The notes below the pieces were generated by a model. The model was not told where the DNA came from. It searched no databases and saw only the letters and a list, made by a program, of their open reading frames with translations. DNA of 64,000 nucleotides from DATEDA01 sp963789885 (lineage in GTDB: Bacteria > Pseudomonadota > Gammaproteobacteria > Burkholderiales > SG8-39), in assembly GCA_963789885.1 (NCBI GenBank), contig CAWBNB010000064.1:310001-374000 (forward strand), written 5' to 3'. Made by a program: the position numbers and the translations under genes. This document shows, piece by piece, positions 63,401 through 64,000 of this stretch (the first letter of the stretch is position 1; each line of letters starts with the position of its first letter).

Positions 63401-64000
63401 ATGCGCACCGACCAGCGACGTCTGGCGATCGTGCTGCTTTGCACGATCTTCGCAGCAGTCCCTGCTGCGGCCCAAGAGAAACCGCACTATGGGGGCGAGC
63501 TCGTCTTCACCGTGCCCTCCGAGATGCCGTCCTACGACGGGCACCGCGAGCAGACCTTCGGGCTGATCCATCCGATCGCGCCGCACTACAACACGCTGCT
63601 GCGCGTCGACCCGAACGACCCCACCGGCACCAAGCCGGTCGGCGACCTCGCCGAGAGCTGGACCGTGTCGCCCGACGGGCTGACCTACACCTTCCAGATC
63701 CGCAAGGGCGTGAAGTTCCACGACGGGAGCGACATGACGTCGCGGGACATCAAGGCCTCCTACGACAAGATCATCTTCCCGCCGCCCGACGTCGCAAGCG
63801 TCCGCAAGGCCACCTACGCGGTGGTCGAGTCGGTGGAGGCGCCCGACCCCTACACGGTGCGCTTCAAGCTCAAGTGGCCGTCGGGAGCCTTCCTGCAGTC
63901 GCTCGCCTCGCCCTGGAACTTCATCTATGAGGCCAACATCCTGGCGAAGGACATGCACTGGTACGAGAAGAACATCATGGGCACCGGCCCGTTCGTGTTC
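63401..64000 (+). CDS. Oligopeptide-type ABC substrate-binding protein (3' end outside window)
   Basis: First 200 codons of an SBP family 5 protein. Signal peptide: RLAIVLLCTIFAAVPAAAQ. The mature part has YGGELVFTVPSEMPSYDGH, YNTLLRVDP, LAESWTVSPDGLTYTFQIRKGVKFHDG and DIKASYDKI, all typical of DppA/OppA-type receptors. AGGAGG lies about 8 bases before the ATG. The frame is open to the right edge. Ligand could be a peptide, an opine or another small compound; the family alone does not tell. Confidence 0.92.
   Translation, partial: MRTDQRRLAIVLLCTIFAAVPAAAQEKPHYGGELVFTVPSEMPSYDGHREQTFGLIHPIAPHYNTLLRVDPNDPTGTKPVGDLAESWTVSPDGLTYTFQIRKGVKFHDGSDMTSRDIKASYDKIIFPPPDVASVRKATYAVVESVEAPDPYTVRFKLKWPSGAFLQSLASPWNFIYEANILAKDMHWYEKNIMGTGPFVF

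Overview
The window is about 68-70 % G+C by eye and almost fully coding. A proteobacterial-type GshA, an orphan Bug/TctC receptor, two branched-chain-type (Liv) ABC sets, a TRAP transporter, CaiB/BaiF and MmgE/PrpD enzymes and a form I CO dehydrogenase together suggest a soil or sediment betaproteobacterium (Burkholderiales-like). This placement is inference; no rRNA, tRNA or phylogenetic marker is present.

Layout. (1) 1-15.5 kb, housekeeping and stress genes: a LysR regulator divergent from ilvE; a phosphodiesterase; a Nudix hydrolase; a di-haem DUF1111 protein translationally coupled to a vanadium haloperoxidase-type protein; a CDGSH Fe-S protein with an SDR; an Ohr peroxidase; gshA; an overlapping three-gene operon (Cas4-like/DEDD double nuclease, Sel1 repeat protein, metallophosphoesterase); and an orphan pseudopilin. 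(2) 16.1-25.7 kb, the most unusual locus: a duplicated phage-tail-tube-like protein, a roughly 1,250-codon giant protein broken into at least twelve frame segments, an intact 1,432-aa giant, and two small DUF2188-like proteins. (3) 25.7-27.9 kb, a small plastic patch: a secreted protein between a glutathione transferase gene and a degraded copy of that gene's 5' end, plus an ORF6N protein. (4) 28-36.2 kb, aerobic CO dehydrogenase genes on the minus strand in the order coxF-D-E, then coxM-S-(Bug receptor)-L. CoxL carries AYRCSFR, the form I signature. (5) 36.4-39.7 kb, CoA transferase, MaoC hydratase, SRPBCC protein and DUF6282 hydrolase.

(6) 39.7-60.6 kb, about 21 kb of genes all on the minus strand: SMP-30 lactonase, carboxymuconolactone decarboxylase-like protein, TIM-barrel isomerase, SDR, Liv transporter (with a LivM-LivG fusion), hydroxyisobutyrate-type dehydrogenase, quinone reductase, TRAP transporter, glutaredoxin-DinB fusion, MmgE/PrpD, another SDR and a second Liv transporter. 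It reads as a catabolic island for small organic acids. It contains at least one strong terminator and one good sigma70-type promoter. (7) 60.7-64 kb, a DUF559 nuclease-like protein and the start of an oligopeptide-type ABC operon that runs off the right edge.

Many genes are interrupted by single-base frame changes that are nearly all +1 in the coding direction (seven sites in six genes outside the giant, plus eleven in the giant). The segments between breaks are well preserved. I favour insertion errors in the assembly over real decay, and I annotate the affected genes over their full reconstructed length.
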